Shown: one piece after another, positions 15,292 to 24,199 of the stretch
How the letters are laid out: each line of letters begins with the position of its first letter
Position numbering within the stretch: position 1 is the first letter of the stretch
Source: Salinibacter grassmerensis
GTDB taxonomy: Bacteria; Bacteroidota; Rhodothermia; Rhodothermales; Salinibacteraceae
Reading direction: 5' to 3'
NCBI RefSeq assembly: GCF_947077765.1
Contig: NZ_CAMTTF010000010.1
Span: forward strand, 1-64,000
DNA: 64,000 bases
Notes under the pieces: generated by a model
What the model saw: only the letters and a program-made list of their open reading frames with translations
What the model was told of the DNA's origin: nothing
The model's database searches: none
Translations under genes and position numbers: made by a program

Positions 15292-16770
15292 TTAGTTTCT
15301 GGGTCGGAACGCTGGCCGCGGGGCCATGAGCGTACGCGGCTCAGCTGGCGCACCGGCAAAGAACTCGGCAATCATCGGCACGACCTGCGGGTGGCTGAAA
15401 AACAGGTTGTGCCCGGCGTTTTCAATTGTCACGATGGCGCCGTTGGGCAGATGTCGGGCAATCTCGCGGTGGGCAGCAGGGAACGTTCGGCCGTCGAGCG
15501 TGCCGGAGAGCAAGAGGGTCGGGCGGTCCGACCGGACCGGGGCGCGAAAGCCCGTGCCCAGGTCGATGCCCGAAATGGACTCGCGGAGGTGGGGCATCGG
15601 AAAGTTCATTGCGTCGCCGGCCAGAGCGGTGTCGGCCTGGGCTTGGACCTGGGCGAGGCGCGACGACGAGATCCCGGAGGCGATGTCCATTGCCTCACTC
15701 ATCCCCGACATCTCGACCGTCGGATCGCCGAACCAGCCGAGGAGGCGCTCGAAGCCACTGTAGTTGCCCTCGGCGGCGCGTGCATATACGCTGAGCATAT
15801 ACCGCGCACCACCGGGGTCGCTCATCATGTACCCGGTCATGAGCTGCGCCTCGAAGCGGCCGAGCGTGCGGGTAAACGTCGTGTCATTGTCGGTGATGGC
15901 AAACTGCGGCGGGTCCGCCTCGATCTGATCGAGGACGCCCCGGATCAGGCCGCGCACGTCGGGGTACCGGGCGTTGGCGACCGAGTCGGCATTGATGGCC
16001 TCCTGCACGCGCCCGAGGAACGCGTCGTGCCGGGCCGGTAGCTTCACCGTCTGGCCCAGGCCCTCCGGACTGGCGAGGACGAGGCGGTCGACGTGGCCTG
16101 GGTAACGCTTGAGGGCCGCCAGGGCGAGGTGCGTGCCGTAGCTGATGCCCAGAAGGCTCACCTGCTCGGCGCCGACGGCCTTCCGCACCGCCTCGATGTC
16201 GGCGGCGCTTTCCCACGTCGTGTAGCCGCGGATGTCCACGCCTTCGTTCTCCCAGTACGAGAGGCATTGGCGTAGGGCCTTCCGGTGGATGCGCGTGTAG
16301 ACGGCGCGGGTCGTGGCTGAATCCGGAGGCATCCCGTACGTGGACTCGCAGCCGGGGACCCTGTCCGAGAGGCCGGTGCCGCGCTGGTCGAGGGCAATGA
16401 TGTTGGCGAGGTCGCGCAGGCGGTCGAACAGGGCCCACCGCTCCCCGCGGGCCGCCCTCGTGCCGGACCCGCCGGGCCCTCCGGCAAGGTAAATGATCGG
16501 CGGGCCGGGCTTCTCGGCACGGCTTTCGAAACGGACGAACCGGAGGGGGACCGCACGGCTGCTGTCGGCCGAGCGGTTGTCCGGCACCTGGAGGGTCCAT
16601 TTTTCGGCAGCGACTGTCGAGTCGTTTCGGAGTTCAAAGTCGATCTGTTCGACGGTCTGGCCCTGCGCAGCAACGGGGAGAAGTCCACACAGGGCGAGAA
16701 GCCCAATCAGGAGAGGCGCAGCGGAACGTTGCGCGAGGTCATAAGCGGGAGCGAGGCCTTGAAGCGGCAT
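15292..16770 (-). CDS. Secreted alpha/beta hydrolase, S33 (prolyl aminopeptidase/TAP-like)
   Basis: 492 residues with an N-terminal signal (LLIGLLALCGLLPVAAQGQ). YLAGGPGGSG (94-103) is the oxyanion-hole motif of S33 peptidases and ALDQRGTGLSD follows. The nucleophile is S210 in LLGISYGTH; the acid is the Asp of SGTLDGRTFP and the base is in ENAGHNLFF. A TAP-like C-terminal domain fits the family. It probably trims short peptides or hydrolyses amides/esters in the periplasm. It is divergent from the LytS-type kinase, with ~180 bp between starts. Confidence 0.88.
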   Translation of the reverse strand: MPLQGLAPAYDLAQRSAAPLLIGLLALCGLLPVAAQGQTVEQIDFELRNDSTVAAEKWTLQVPDNRSADSSRAVPLRFVRFESRAEKPGPPIIYLAGGPGGSGTRAARGERWALFDRLRDLANIIALDQRGTGLSDRVPGCESTYGMPPDSATTRAVYTRIHRKALRQCLSYWENEGVDIRGYTTWESAADIEAVRKAVGAEQVSLLGISYGTHLALAALKRYPGHVDRLVLASPEGLGQTVKLPARHDAFLGRVQEAINADSVANARYPDVRGLIRGVLDQIEADPPQFAITDNDTTFTRTLGRFEAQLMTGYMMSDPGGARYMLSVYARAAEGNYSGFERLLGWFGDPTVEMSGMSEAMDIASGISSSRLAQVQAQADTALAGDAMNFPMPHLRESISGIDLGTGFRAPVRSDRPTLLLSGTLDGRTFPAAHREIARHLPNGAIVTIENAGHNLFFSHPQVVPMIAEFFAGAPAEPRTLMAPRPAFRPRN

Positions 16771-16951
16771 GGCGGGGGAGAACAGGTTTTGAAGAGTATG
16801 GACCCTTTATTCGCTGGTCTCCCACACGACGCCCCCCGGACGAAAGATGCGCCCTCAATGCCGAACCGCTCTGCGAGATCGTGAACTGCTCATCCTCTTG
16901 GCTCCAAAGGCGTATGAGAGCGCCACACGGTCTTCACCTTCCCCCTTCTTT

Positions 16952-18688
16952 ATGCCTCGCCTCTCTCTTCTCGTCCTTATCGCGGCGTGCGGACTGGTAT
17001 CGTGCGCAGGACCCGCTTCCGCCTGGGGACAGTCGACTGACCCGCAGGCTTTCTGGGAGGGCAAAGTGCGCTTCGGTGACGACCCGCGCTGGTCCGATCC
17101 GGCCTACGACGATAGCGACTGGCCAACCCGGCGTCTCCACCCGGCGCCCGATATGCAGGGCGTCCACTGGGTTCGAGTGCCGGTGACGCTGGATTCTCTC
17201 CAGGCTGGGCCGGGGGCAATGGGCGTGAAGCTGTCCGTGCTGGCCGCCACGGAGGTATACTGGGACGGCGTGCGTCTCGGCCGGAACGGCCGGGTCGGGG
17301 CCTCGAGGGGCCAGGAGGAGCCCGGCCGCATCAACCGCGTCTTCCACGTGCCCGATTCGCTGCTCGCGCCTGACGAGCACCTCATCGCCGTGCGGCTGTC
17401 CAACCACTACATGCCGCCCGACTATGCGTACTACCTCTACACCTTTGAGGTTGGTGACTACGCCGCCCTGCTCGACGACAGGGATGCCTGGTCGCTCCTG
17501 CCCCTCCTGTTTCTGGGCGGGTTTTTCCTCGTGACGGTGTATTGTGCCGCGCTGTACGTGCTCGACCACCGCCGCGTGGCCCTCGGCTTGTTCAGCCTAC
17601 TCTACCTGTGCATCACCCTCCTGCTCGGCGCCGAGAGCTCGCGGTATGTCGTCGGCTACACGTACGACTGGCACCCCCTTCGGATGCAGGCCATCACGGC
17701 CCTCACCGGTGCCGTGGCGGGGCTCCTGCCGCTCTCGTTCCTGTATCAGTTCGACGTGCCGTGGAAGCGCCCGGTAATGGCCGGGCTCGGCGGGCTACTC
17801 GCCTTGTCAATCCTCCTCCCTGACGCGGCGGACTTTCGGCACTACTGGATGTTCTGGAGCGCACTCAGCGTGTCACTCGGCGTGGTTGGGTGGGCCGTCT
17901 ACCACCGGCGCCCGGGCGCCATGCTCGCCCTCGTCGGCGTGGGCACCGGCATCGCCGGACTCGTGGCGTCTGGGTGGTGGTTCATCGACACTTACTTCGT
18001 GCCGGCCTTTGCGGTCATTGTAGGAGCACTGCTGGGGACGCTGGCCCTGCGCTCCCAGGAGCAGGAACGACGGCGCCGGCAGGCCGAGCTGACGGCCGTC
18101 CGTCTCGAAAATGAGCTGCTTAAGAAACACCTTCAGCCCCACTTCCTGATGAACACGCTCACCGCCGCGATGGAGTGGCTGGAGGCCGAGCCAGAGGTGG
18201 GGGTTCGGTTCGTGGAGGCGCTGGCCGAGGAGCTGCGCCTGTTGGCCAGTATCTCGGACCAGGACACCATTCCGCTACGTCGAGAGATAGAGCTGTGCCG
18301 GCTGCACCTGGAGGTGATGGGCTACCGGCAGGACCACACCTACCGCCTGTGCGCCAACGGCATCGATCCGGAGGCGACGGTGCCCCCGGCACTCCTCCAC
18401 ACCCTCTTGGAAAACGCGCTTACCCACAATCGCTACGACGATCTCACAGTAACCTTTAACCTTCGAGGAGAGGCGCTGGACGGTGGGCGGCGCTACGTGC
18501 TCCACGCGCCGCGTGGGGCCAACTCGGATCTTTCCTCCGCGGAGACGGAGGAAGGCACCGGCCTCCGCTACGTGGAGGCACGGCTCCGCGAGCAGTACGG
18601 AGACGACTGGACCCTCCAGTCCGTCCCTACGTCCGGTGAGGACGGGCTGGCCTGGACCACCACCATCGAAATTTACGACCGGCCGTAG
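16952..18688 (+). CDS. LytS/YehU-type sensor histidine kinase
   Basis: 578 residues from the ATG 16952-16954, chosen because a signal-like segment (LSLLVLIAACGLVSC) follows; an ATG at 16847 would add 35 atypical residues. Residues 30-170 form a jelly-roll, sugar-binding-like module (DPAYDDSDWPTR; VHWVRVPVTL). About seven membrane segments span 182-365 (7TM-DISM-like), then a short coiled coil and a His_kinase domain with LKKHLQPHFLMNTLTA; H397 is the likely phosphoacceptor. HTLLENALTHN is the N-box. It pairs with the LytTR regulator starting 8 bp downstream. Confidence 0.9.
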   Translation: MPRLSLLVLIAACGLVSCAGPASAWGQSTDPQAFWEGKVRFGDDPRWSDPAYDDSDWPTRRLHPAPDMQGVHWVRVPVTLDSLQAGPGAMGVKLSVLAATEVYWDGVRLGRNGRVGASRGQEEPGRINRVFHVPDSLLAPDEHLIAVRLSNHYMPPDYAYYLYTFEVGDYAALLDDRDAWSLLPLLFLGGFFLVTVYCAALYVLDHRRVALGLFSLLYLCITLLLGAESSRYVVGYTYDWHPLRMQAITALTGAVAGLLPLSFLYQFDVPWKRPVMAGLGGLLALSILLPDAADFRHYWMFWSALSVSLGVVGWAVYHRRPGAMLALVGVGTGIAGLVASGWWFIDTYFVPAFAVIVGALLGTLALRSQEQERRRRQAELTAVRLENELLKKHLQPHFLMNTLTAAMEWLEAEPEVGVRFVEALAEELRLLASISDQDTIPLRREIELCRLHLEVMGYRQDHTYRLCANGIDPEATVPPALLHTLLENALTHNRYDDLTVTFNLRGEALDGGRRYVLHAPRGANSDLSSAETEEGTGLRYVEARLREQYGDDWTLQSVPTSGEDGLAWTTTIEIYDRP

Positions 18689-18696
18689 CCTATCCC

Positions 18697-19392
18697 ATGC
18701 ACGTCCTGATCGTCGAAGACGAACCGATGGTGGCGCGGCGCCTGAAGCGCCTTACGCGGTTGATTCTCGGGGACAACGCGCGGATCGACCACGCCGACCG
18801 GCTCACCGGCGCCCACGAGCGGCTGTTCGACGAGGGGATCGACATCCTGCTCCTCGACCTCAACCTGCGCGGCGAGGACGGCTTCGACCTGCTGAGGACA
18901 TCCGTTTCGGGGCGCTTCCACACCATCGTGGTGTCGGCGCACACCGACCGGGCGATCGAAGCGTTCGAGCTGGGTGTGCTCGACTTCGTCGGTAAACCGT
19001 TTGGACGGGAGCGGCTTGTGGAGGCCTTCCAGCGCGTCCGGACCCCATCGGAACGAAGTCATCCATCAGCCAAGTACCTCGCCGTACGTAAGCACGGAAA
19101 CACGGTGCTCATTGACATCGACCGCGTGCACTACCTGGAGGCCGCTGGTGCCTACACCGAACTCATCCTCCACGACGGCACTACAGAGCTTCACGACAAG
19201 TCGCTCGGCCGCCTCGTGACGCTTTTGCCGGAGGATTTTGTGCGCATCCACCGCTCGTACGTCGCCCGACTGAGCACGATTGCCTACCTGCGTGCCCACG
19301 AGGGCAGCCGTTACGACGTGCAGCTCGACGACGGCACAACACTGCCTACGGGACGGACACGGGTTCAGTCTCTCCGGGATCGGCTCTTGTAG
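18697..19392 (+). CDS. LytTR-family response regulator
   Basis: 231 residues. The receiver domain has the acidic pocket EDE (7-9), phosphoacceptor D54 in ILLLDLNLRGEDG and K100 in DFVGKPFG. The C-terminal LytTR DNA-binding domain includes VHYLEAAGAYTELILHDG and FVRIHRSYVARLSTI. It begins 8 bp after the kinase stop and is surely co-expressed. Targets cannot be read; LytTR regulators often control surface polymers or autolysis. No obvious direct-repeat LytTR site was found upstream of neighbouring genes. Confidence 0.93.
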   Translation: MHVLIVEDEPMVARRLKRLTRLILGDNARIDHADRLTGAHERLFDEGIDILLLDLNLRGEDGFDLLRTSVSGRFHTIVVSAHTDRAIEAFELGVLDFVGKPFGRERLVEAFQRVRTPSERSHPSAKYLAVRKHGNTVLIDIDRVHYLEAAGAYTELILHDGTTELHDKSLGRLVTLLPEDFVRIHRSYVARLSTIAYLRAHEGSRYDVQLDDGTTLPTGRTRVQSLRDRLL

Positions 19393-19428
19393 CCCACGTA
19401 GGCGAAGAAAGCGGATCGGTGCCAGTCG

Positions 19429-19480
19429 GCCTCAAACTTATGCAGACCGCCAAAACGTTCGTACCGAGAAAGACGCGCAT
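19429..19480 (-). pseudogene. PIN toxin N-terminal remnant
   Basis: From the ATG 19478-19480 the minus strand reads MRVFLGTNVLAVCIS. This recalls the start of VapC-type PIN toxins (MRVFLDTNVL), but the first catalytic Asp is Gly and similarity ends after about 15 residues. It lies 107 bp downstream of an RHH antitoxin gene. The fragment is short, so the call is tentative. Confidence 0.35.
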
Positions 19481-19586
19481 CTATTTGCCTTGCGCGACAT
19501 TTGCCTTGTGCGAATCGAAGTCGAAGGGACGGGTTTGCAGCGAAGGCGAACGTCGCCTGCGGGAGTTCTTCGAGAGCGCAAGACTC

Positions 19587-19805
19587 TCAGGATACGTCCT
19601 CGAAGACATCTTCGTCAGTGAGATACCCTCGCGCCTCAGCAAACGGCATGACCTGTTCTCCGAGCTCCTCGAAGCGGAGCACCGAGAGCTGCCGGCGGAG
19701 CGCATCGCGCACGATTTCGCTTCGGCTCTGCCCGATGGCCTCCGACACTTCAGTGAGCTCTCGGTCAAGGTCATCATCGAGTCGAACGGTCACAGTTGAT
19801 TTCAT
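19587..19805 (-). CDS. Ribbon-helix-helix antitoxin, orphaned
   Basis: 72 residues: STVTVRLDDDLDRELTEVSE, AIGQSRSEIVRDALRRQLSV and an acidic tail ending TDEDVFEDVS. The opening beta strand, two helices and SRSEIVRDALR are typical of CopG/RHH antitoxins. A PIN-like remnant downstream suggests the toxin partner was lost or truncated by recombination near the recombinase debris at 20151. It may survive as an autonomous repressor. Confidence 0.75.
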   Translation of the reverse strand: MKSTVTVRLDDDLDRELTEVSEAIGQSRSEIVRDALRRQLSVLRFEELGEQVMPFAEARGYLTDEDVFEDVS

Positions 19806-20150
19806 GAAGGCCGGGGTTTTGTGGGAAGGAGCTCCTGTGTCACAGTGTAATGCGCCACCTGTAGGACGAATCTTCTGTTCCCGACCTCACTGGTCGCAGG
19901 TCGCGAAGCAGACTTTACGGCCTATCTCTTTCTCATACAAATCCGCTTTCTACATGCACGGAGGGTTGCCGTAGGGGATGTCTCGGAAACGGTGGTTTTT
20001 GAAACGACGAGCGACAGCCCTACCCACCCCGCCTGAACGGCGACAAACGCAGGTGGAGTTGTTTCAGAAGTTGTTTCTAAACCGTTTGCTTCAATACTTA
20101 TCGAGCCGATCAACTTTTGAGACACCCGTTTTCAAGAGGCCTCTCCTGCC
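19806..20150. other. Gap with recombination debris
   Basis: No gene seen. GCACGGAGGGTTG near 19956 recurs in inverse orientation near 30560, and GAAACGGTGGTTTTTG near 19987 recurs near 15029. These shared strings look like scraps of element ends. Confidence 0.4.
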
Positions 20151-20222
20151 ATGCGCATCGGCTACGCCCGCGTTTCTACCACGGGTCAAAACCTCGACCC
20201 CCAACTCGATGAGCTCGAAGAG
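20151..20222 (+). pseudogene. Serine recombinase (resolvase/invertase) N-terminal fragment
   Basis: MRIGYARVSTTGQNLDPQLD then ELEE is the classic start of a resolvase, with the catalytic serine S9 in RVSTTGQN. Similarity stops after 24 residues, where the sequence runs into the end of the convergent heme-peroxidase gene. The rest of the catalytic domain and the DNA-binding part are absent. Confidence 0.8.
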
Positions 20223-20232
20223 GTGTCTGCTG

Positions 20233-21700
20233 CTACGGAATCGTGTCCGGCTGCCCGTAGGTCAGCATCTGGCCGAGCGTTCGAGGCCCGACCCCGTCGT
20301 CTTTTGGATCCCAGTTCCGATTCGTTGCCAAATAGGACCGGTCGTCTAGTTCGATCAGGCCGTAGAGGGTCTCGGCCACGATCTGCGCTCCGACCGGCCC
20401 AAGACCTTCCCCGTCTTCGAACTCCTCCGGCGCGTCCTCACGCCCGAGCTCCTCTGCCTCAGTCAGAACATAGAACCAGAGCGGAATCCCACCAGAGAGA
20501 TCCGCTGCCGGCTCGGCCGTGTCGCGGGCCTCGTCGGCCACCCGGTCGATCTCGCTGGCCGGTCGTCCCATCTGCTGGGCTACTTCCTCGCCGGAGGGCA
20601 AAAGAAAGGTTTGCCCGCGAAGCAGATTGCGTGTAGCGAGCGAGGACTCCCCCTCTCGGATAAACCGGAGGTCCAGGAGGTCCGTCGCGAGTTTCGTATC
20701 TAGCTCCTCGGCGTTTTGGACATGGCGATCCTCACCGGTCTCGGTCAGCTCGTGCCAGTCGACGACCGCGTTTTCGTCGTCCAGAGGCCGAAACCCGATG
20801 CCAAAGGTGCGGCCGAAGAGCTCGTAAGCGGTCCCGCCTTTCTGGACCTGAATGCGCTCCGGCATCATCGAGTGTCCAAATCGGTAGGCCGCCACCGAAA
20901 ACTCAATCGGGATGTACGGCTCCCCACCACTCGGGCAATAAAACTCCCGTCCCCGACCCTTAATTCGGTCGACGACGGCCTTCCCACAGATCTTCGGGAG
21001 GTAGTCCTCGATGATCACGTACTGGTAGTGCCAACGCACCAGGCGACGAGCCTCTTCAAACAACTCGGCGCCTTCGAGCTCTTCCCCCTCTAGGCCATTC
21101 TCGTAGAGATAGTCGACCGTCGCGTTGTGGAAACGGATCATCGCCAGTTGGAGCTGAGAGATAACCCGGTTTTCGTCGTTTCGCGGGTCACCGATTACGG
21201 CCGTCCCATCGGGGGAGCGCCATAGGTCGTGCTCCCGAAGCCCCCTGGGCTGGTCGACAGTGTCTCCATCCTCGCCGGTAATCTCGGCGGCGGTTCCGTT
21301 CTCGGCGGTTAAAAGCTTGATGTCGGCAAAGTCTCCGCGTCCGCCCCGGTAGAGGAACGGGGTCGCCTCCGGCCCCATCCCGTAAACATTGTCCAGGTCG
21401 AGGGTGGGAGTGCGCACGTTGGGAACTTCCTCTGCGCTTGCCACCGACGCTAAGCTCGTGGTCGATAAACTGGCCGAAGAAGATTTGCCCGGCGCTTACG
21501 GTATCAGTTCGATCGAAGTCCTCTCCCCCGTCCATCGGGCCGTCCTGAGCGCCGAGGGCCTCCAGTTCTTTTGATTGGGTATTGAGTGGCGGGAGCCCGT
21601 CGAATAGTCGGCCAAAACGGTCTTCATCTTCTGCTTCGTGACCATAGTGGCAGAAAGCGTCGATGCCTTCCAGATCGTTCATCCCGTGGTGCTTTGCCAT
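20233..21700 (-). pseudogene. Animal-type heme peroxidase split by a +1 frameshift
   Basis: The 5' frame from ATG 21700 reads MAKHHGMNDLEGIDAFCHYG and continues to IFFGQFIDHELS, the conserved distal-heme region. A +1 shift at 21451 is needed to enter the second frame: ASVASAEEVPNVRTPTLDLD, NVYG, then GRGDFADIKLL and FSVAAYRFGHSMM (proximal His). Combined length is about 489 residues, normal for bacterial An_peroxidase homologues, and both parts are well conserved. The shift point is CTT A GCG on the minus strand. This is either a recent mutation, a sequence error, or a frameshift event. Family members are halide- or phenol-oxidising peroxidases. Confidence 0.8.
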
Positions 21701-23009
21701 AGCTAATAGTCCCTTCTGGGCAAATTTTTGACAGGTCAGTCGAATCCGTCAAGTGCGCTCGGCCTCATCCTCCCGCAGTGACCGAAAAGCACATTCTGAT
21801 TCTGTAACAGGAGAAGGAGACTGCTCAGGACAAAAAGACTTTACAGAAACAACAAATATCTTATCTTTGAGAGTAAGAGCACGTAATAAATATACATTTT
21901 TCTTGTTAACTATATTCTGAGAGCATGTATACCAAAACTCAAGGCTTTGCCTGCTCCTCTTTTATATAATTGGAAACCGGCCAAGTAGAGACCGATACTG
22001 AAGGGCACTAAGGTATCCGAGATAAAGATGACCAGACCACAGGACCCAGTAGAAAGAAGACTTTCTCGCGCCCGGCAGGTCCGCTAGGCCAGTCGCCGAA
22101 GAAAAAGGGCTCTCTGGAAGTGGGCTGCCCGGGGCTTCTCGGGGAGAGCTCCTCCTCTGAAAGCAAGCCCCGAAAGCCAGTCTCGGACACTGGAAATCCA
22201 GGAGCGGGGTCTGAGGGCCGTGGGAAGACCTCCAGCCGCACGCGAGCCGACGGCCAGTAGGCTGCCTGCACCTGAGCCGCCTGCATCTGTGCCATTTGCC
22301 CGCGGGCCATTTGATCTGGGCCACCTGCCGGGCGGTTTCCAGCGTTCAGAAGCCGCCTCCCGGCAGACTTCCCCCAGGGCCTCTTGGCTGAAATGCGACC
22401 TGATGGGGCTTGGGACCATAGCAAGCCCGGCAGGCACGTGCCAATCGGGGCTGTGCCGGGCAGCTCTGTGCCGGCTATTCCACGCTGGCAACCCGCCCCG
22501 GCGTTGCCGGGGTGACCGCGCCGGCTGTACCGGCCATGCCGAAGGTGTCCATTTGCGCGAATTGAAGTCGTTTCGACTGCGTCTATATCCGGCAATGTTT
22601 ATTTTCCTTCGCTCTTAGCAGTGCAGCATCAACTGCGCGTCACCAATGGGGAGCCGTTGGTTTCGATTTTACCTCCTCAAGGCGCTAGGCGCGCCGGCAC
22701 ATGAGTGAAATTCTGCCTCAAACAGCGCCGCGATATCCAATTAAGCTGTTATCATGGGGTCCTTGACGCAAATACTGCTCCCGGGCTTCTTCTTCGTAAT
22801 TTACCGTCTACATAGCCTGAGACAAGAAGCTTGAAGTGGGAAACTGGACTAATCTTTGAGCAGGGTAGCACACATAGGAGCCGTGCGAGAGCTGTGCTCC
22901 CTCAGGAAGCGCTTTTTGCAAAGATGAGATTTTGCAGGGAAGTAGGCCTGAAAAGAAGAGACGCTTCTGCAAAGCTGTAGTCCCGCCTGTCAAAACGTTG
23001 AAGACACAC
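21701..23009. other. 1.3-kb non-coding gap: AT-rich island and GCCGG-rich segment
   Basis: Positions 21830-21965 are unusually AT-rich for this genome (AAATATACATTTTTC and similar) and could hold promoters. Positions 22060-22570 are rich in short GCCGG/CTGCC repeats and have open frames on both strands, a GC-skew effect rather than coding. A TTG at 22932 could extend the next gene by 26 residues. No RNA gene was recognised. Confidence 0.5.
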
Positions 23010-24146
23010 ATGGATGTCGAGCAGCGGCAATGGAAGAAGGAGACTGGATGGAAGACCCTTGGCAGCAAAGTCGATGGGGAGCCCGATGTCGTCTTTGTAT
23101 TTGGCAGCACCGCCCACATGGAAAGCTCCGATCGGCTTAAAGAAGTCCGGGCTATCTATCCCAACGCAACTCTCGTTGGAGGCTCTACAGGTGGGGAGAT
23201 TCAAGGCGAGCAAGTACTGGAAGACAGCGTGGTAACGGCCGGGATAACATTTGAAGCGACAGGCGTTGAGACCACGCGTGCAAAACTTGATAACAGCTCC
23301 AGTAGCTACGTCCGGGGAGAAGAAGTGGCCCAGTCGCTTTGCGCTCCGGACCTGTCTCACGTCTTTCTTTTGTCCGATGGGGTACGTGTCAATGGAAATG
23401 CTCTTGTCGATGGGGCGGCTCGTCACCTTCCAGAGAACGTAACGGTGACGGGGGGACTGGCCGCAGACGGAGATCGGTTCGAGCGCACACCCCTTTGGCT
23501 GGATCGCGTCTTAGAGACCCCAAGTGTCGTTGGCGTCGGCTTCTACGGGAACCGGCTCATGGTCGGTCACGGGTCGCTTGGAGGGTGGGACCCGTTCGGC
23601 CCGCGCCGCCGCATCGAAAAGTCAGATGGAGATGTCCTATATGAGTTTGACAATCATACTGCCCTGGAGCTCTATGAGCGCTACTTGGGGCCATACGCTG
23701 AGGACTTGCCTGCAAGCGGCCTACGGTTCCCTCTGGCGATTCAAGGCCCCGACCAATCTCATGAGATTGTGCGGACGGTCGTTGGCATGGATGAAGACGA
23801 CCAGAGCGTGACCTTTGCAGGCAGCGTTCCGGAGGGGTCGTACGCCCGCCTGATGAAGGCGAACAACGAGCGTCTCATCGATGGCGCGATTGGGGCGGCA
23901 GAGTCGAGCCGTGGAGACCTGGGAGACACGCCCGCCGACCTTGCCTTGCTCGTCAGCTGCATCGGCCGAAAGCAAGTGCTAAAGCAGCGGATCGAAGAAG
24001 AGGTCGAGCAAGCAACCAGAAAGCTTGGGCGAGGCACAAGCACAGTGGGCTTCTACGCGTACGGGGAGATTGCCCCAGCGCCGGAGACTCAAATGTGCGA
24101 GATGCACAACCAGACGATGACGATAACAACGTTCGCCGAGCGGTAA
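23010..24146 (+). CDS. FIST domain sensory protein
   Basis: 378 residues from the ATG 23010-23012. The N-terminal FIST_N region has DVVFVFGSTAHMESSDRLKE, TLVGGSTGGEI and GGLAADGDRFERT; the C-terminal FIST_C region has PLAIQGPDQSHEIVRTVVGM and LLVSCIGRKQVLKQRIEEE, plus FYAYGEIAP and CEMHNQTMT. FIST proteins are predicted small-ligand (probably amino acid) sensors linked to signal transduction. No membrane segment is seen, so it should be cytoplasmic. The kinase 53 bp downstream on the same strand is its likely partner. Confidence 0.9.
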   Translation: MDVEQRQWKKETGWKTLGSKVDGEPDVVFVFGSTAHMESSDRLKEVRAIYPNATLVGGSTGGEIQGEQVLEDSVVTAGITFEATGVETTRAKLDNSSSSYVRGEEVAQSLCAPDLSHVFLLSDGVRVNGNALVDGAARHLPENVTVTGGLAADGDRFERTPLWLDRVLETPSVVGVGFYGNRLMVGHGSLGGWDPFGPRRRIEKSDGDVLYEFDNHTALELYERYLGPYAEDLPASGLRFPLAIQGPDQSHEIVRTVVGMDEDDQSVTFAGSVPEGSYARLMKANNERLIDGAIGAAESSRGDLGDTPADLALLVSCIGRKQVLKQRIEEEVEQATRKLGRGTSTVGFYAYGEIAPAPETQMCEMHNQTMTITTFAER

Positions 24147-24199
24147 ATACAAAGCCACAGATACAGAACTAGAGCGCCCCCAAAAGCATTCTCGCCCAG

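Noticed and set aside
22008-22595. 195-codon minus-strand frame in the GCCGG-rich gap
   Set aside because: Composition (Gly/Pro/Arg/Gln runs) reflects repeated DNA and the opposite strand is equally open; no family resemblance.
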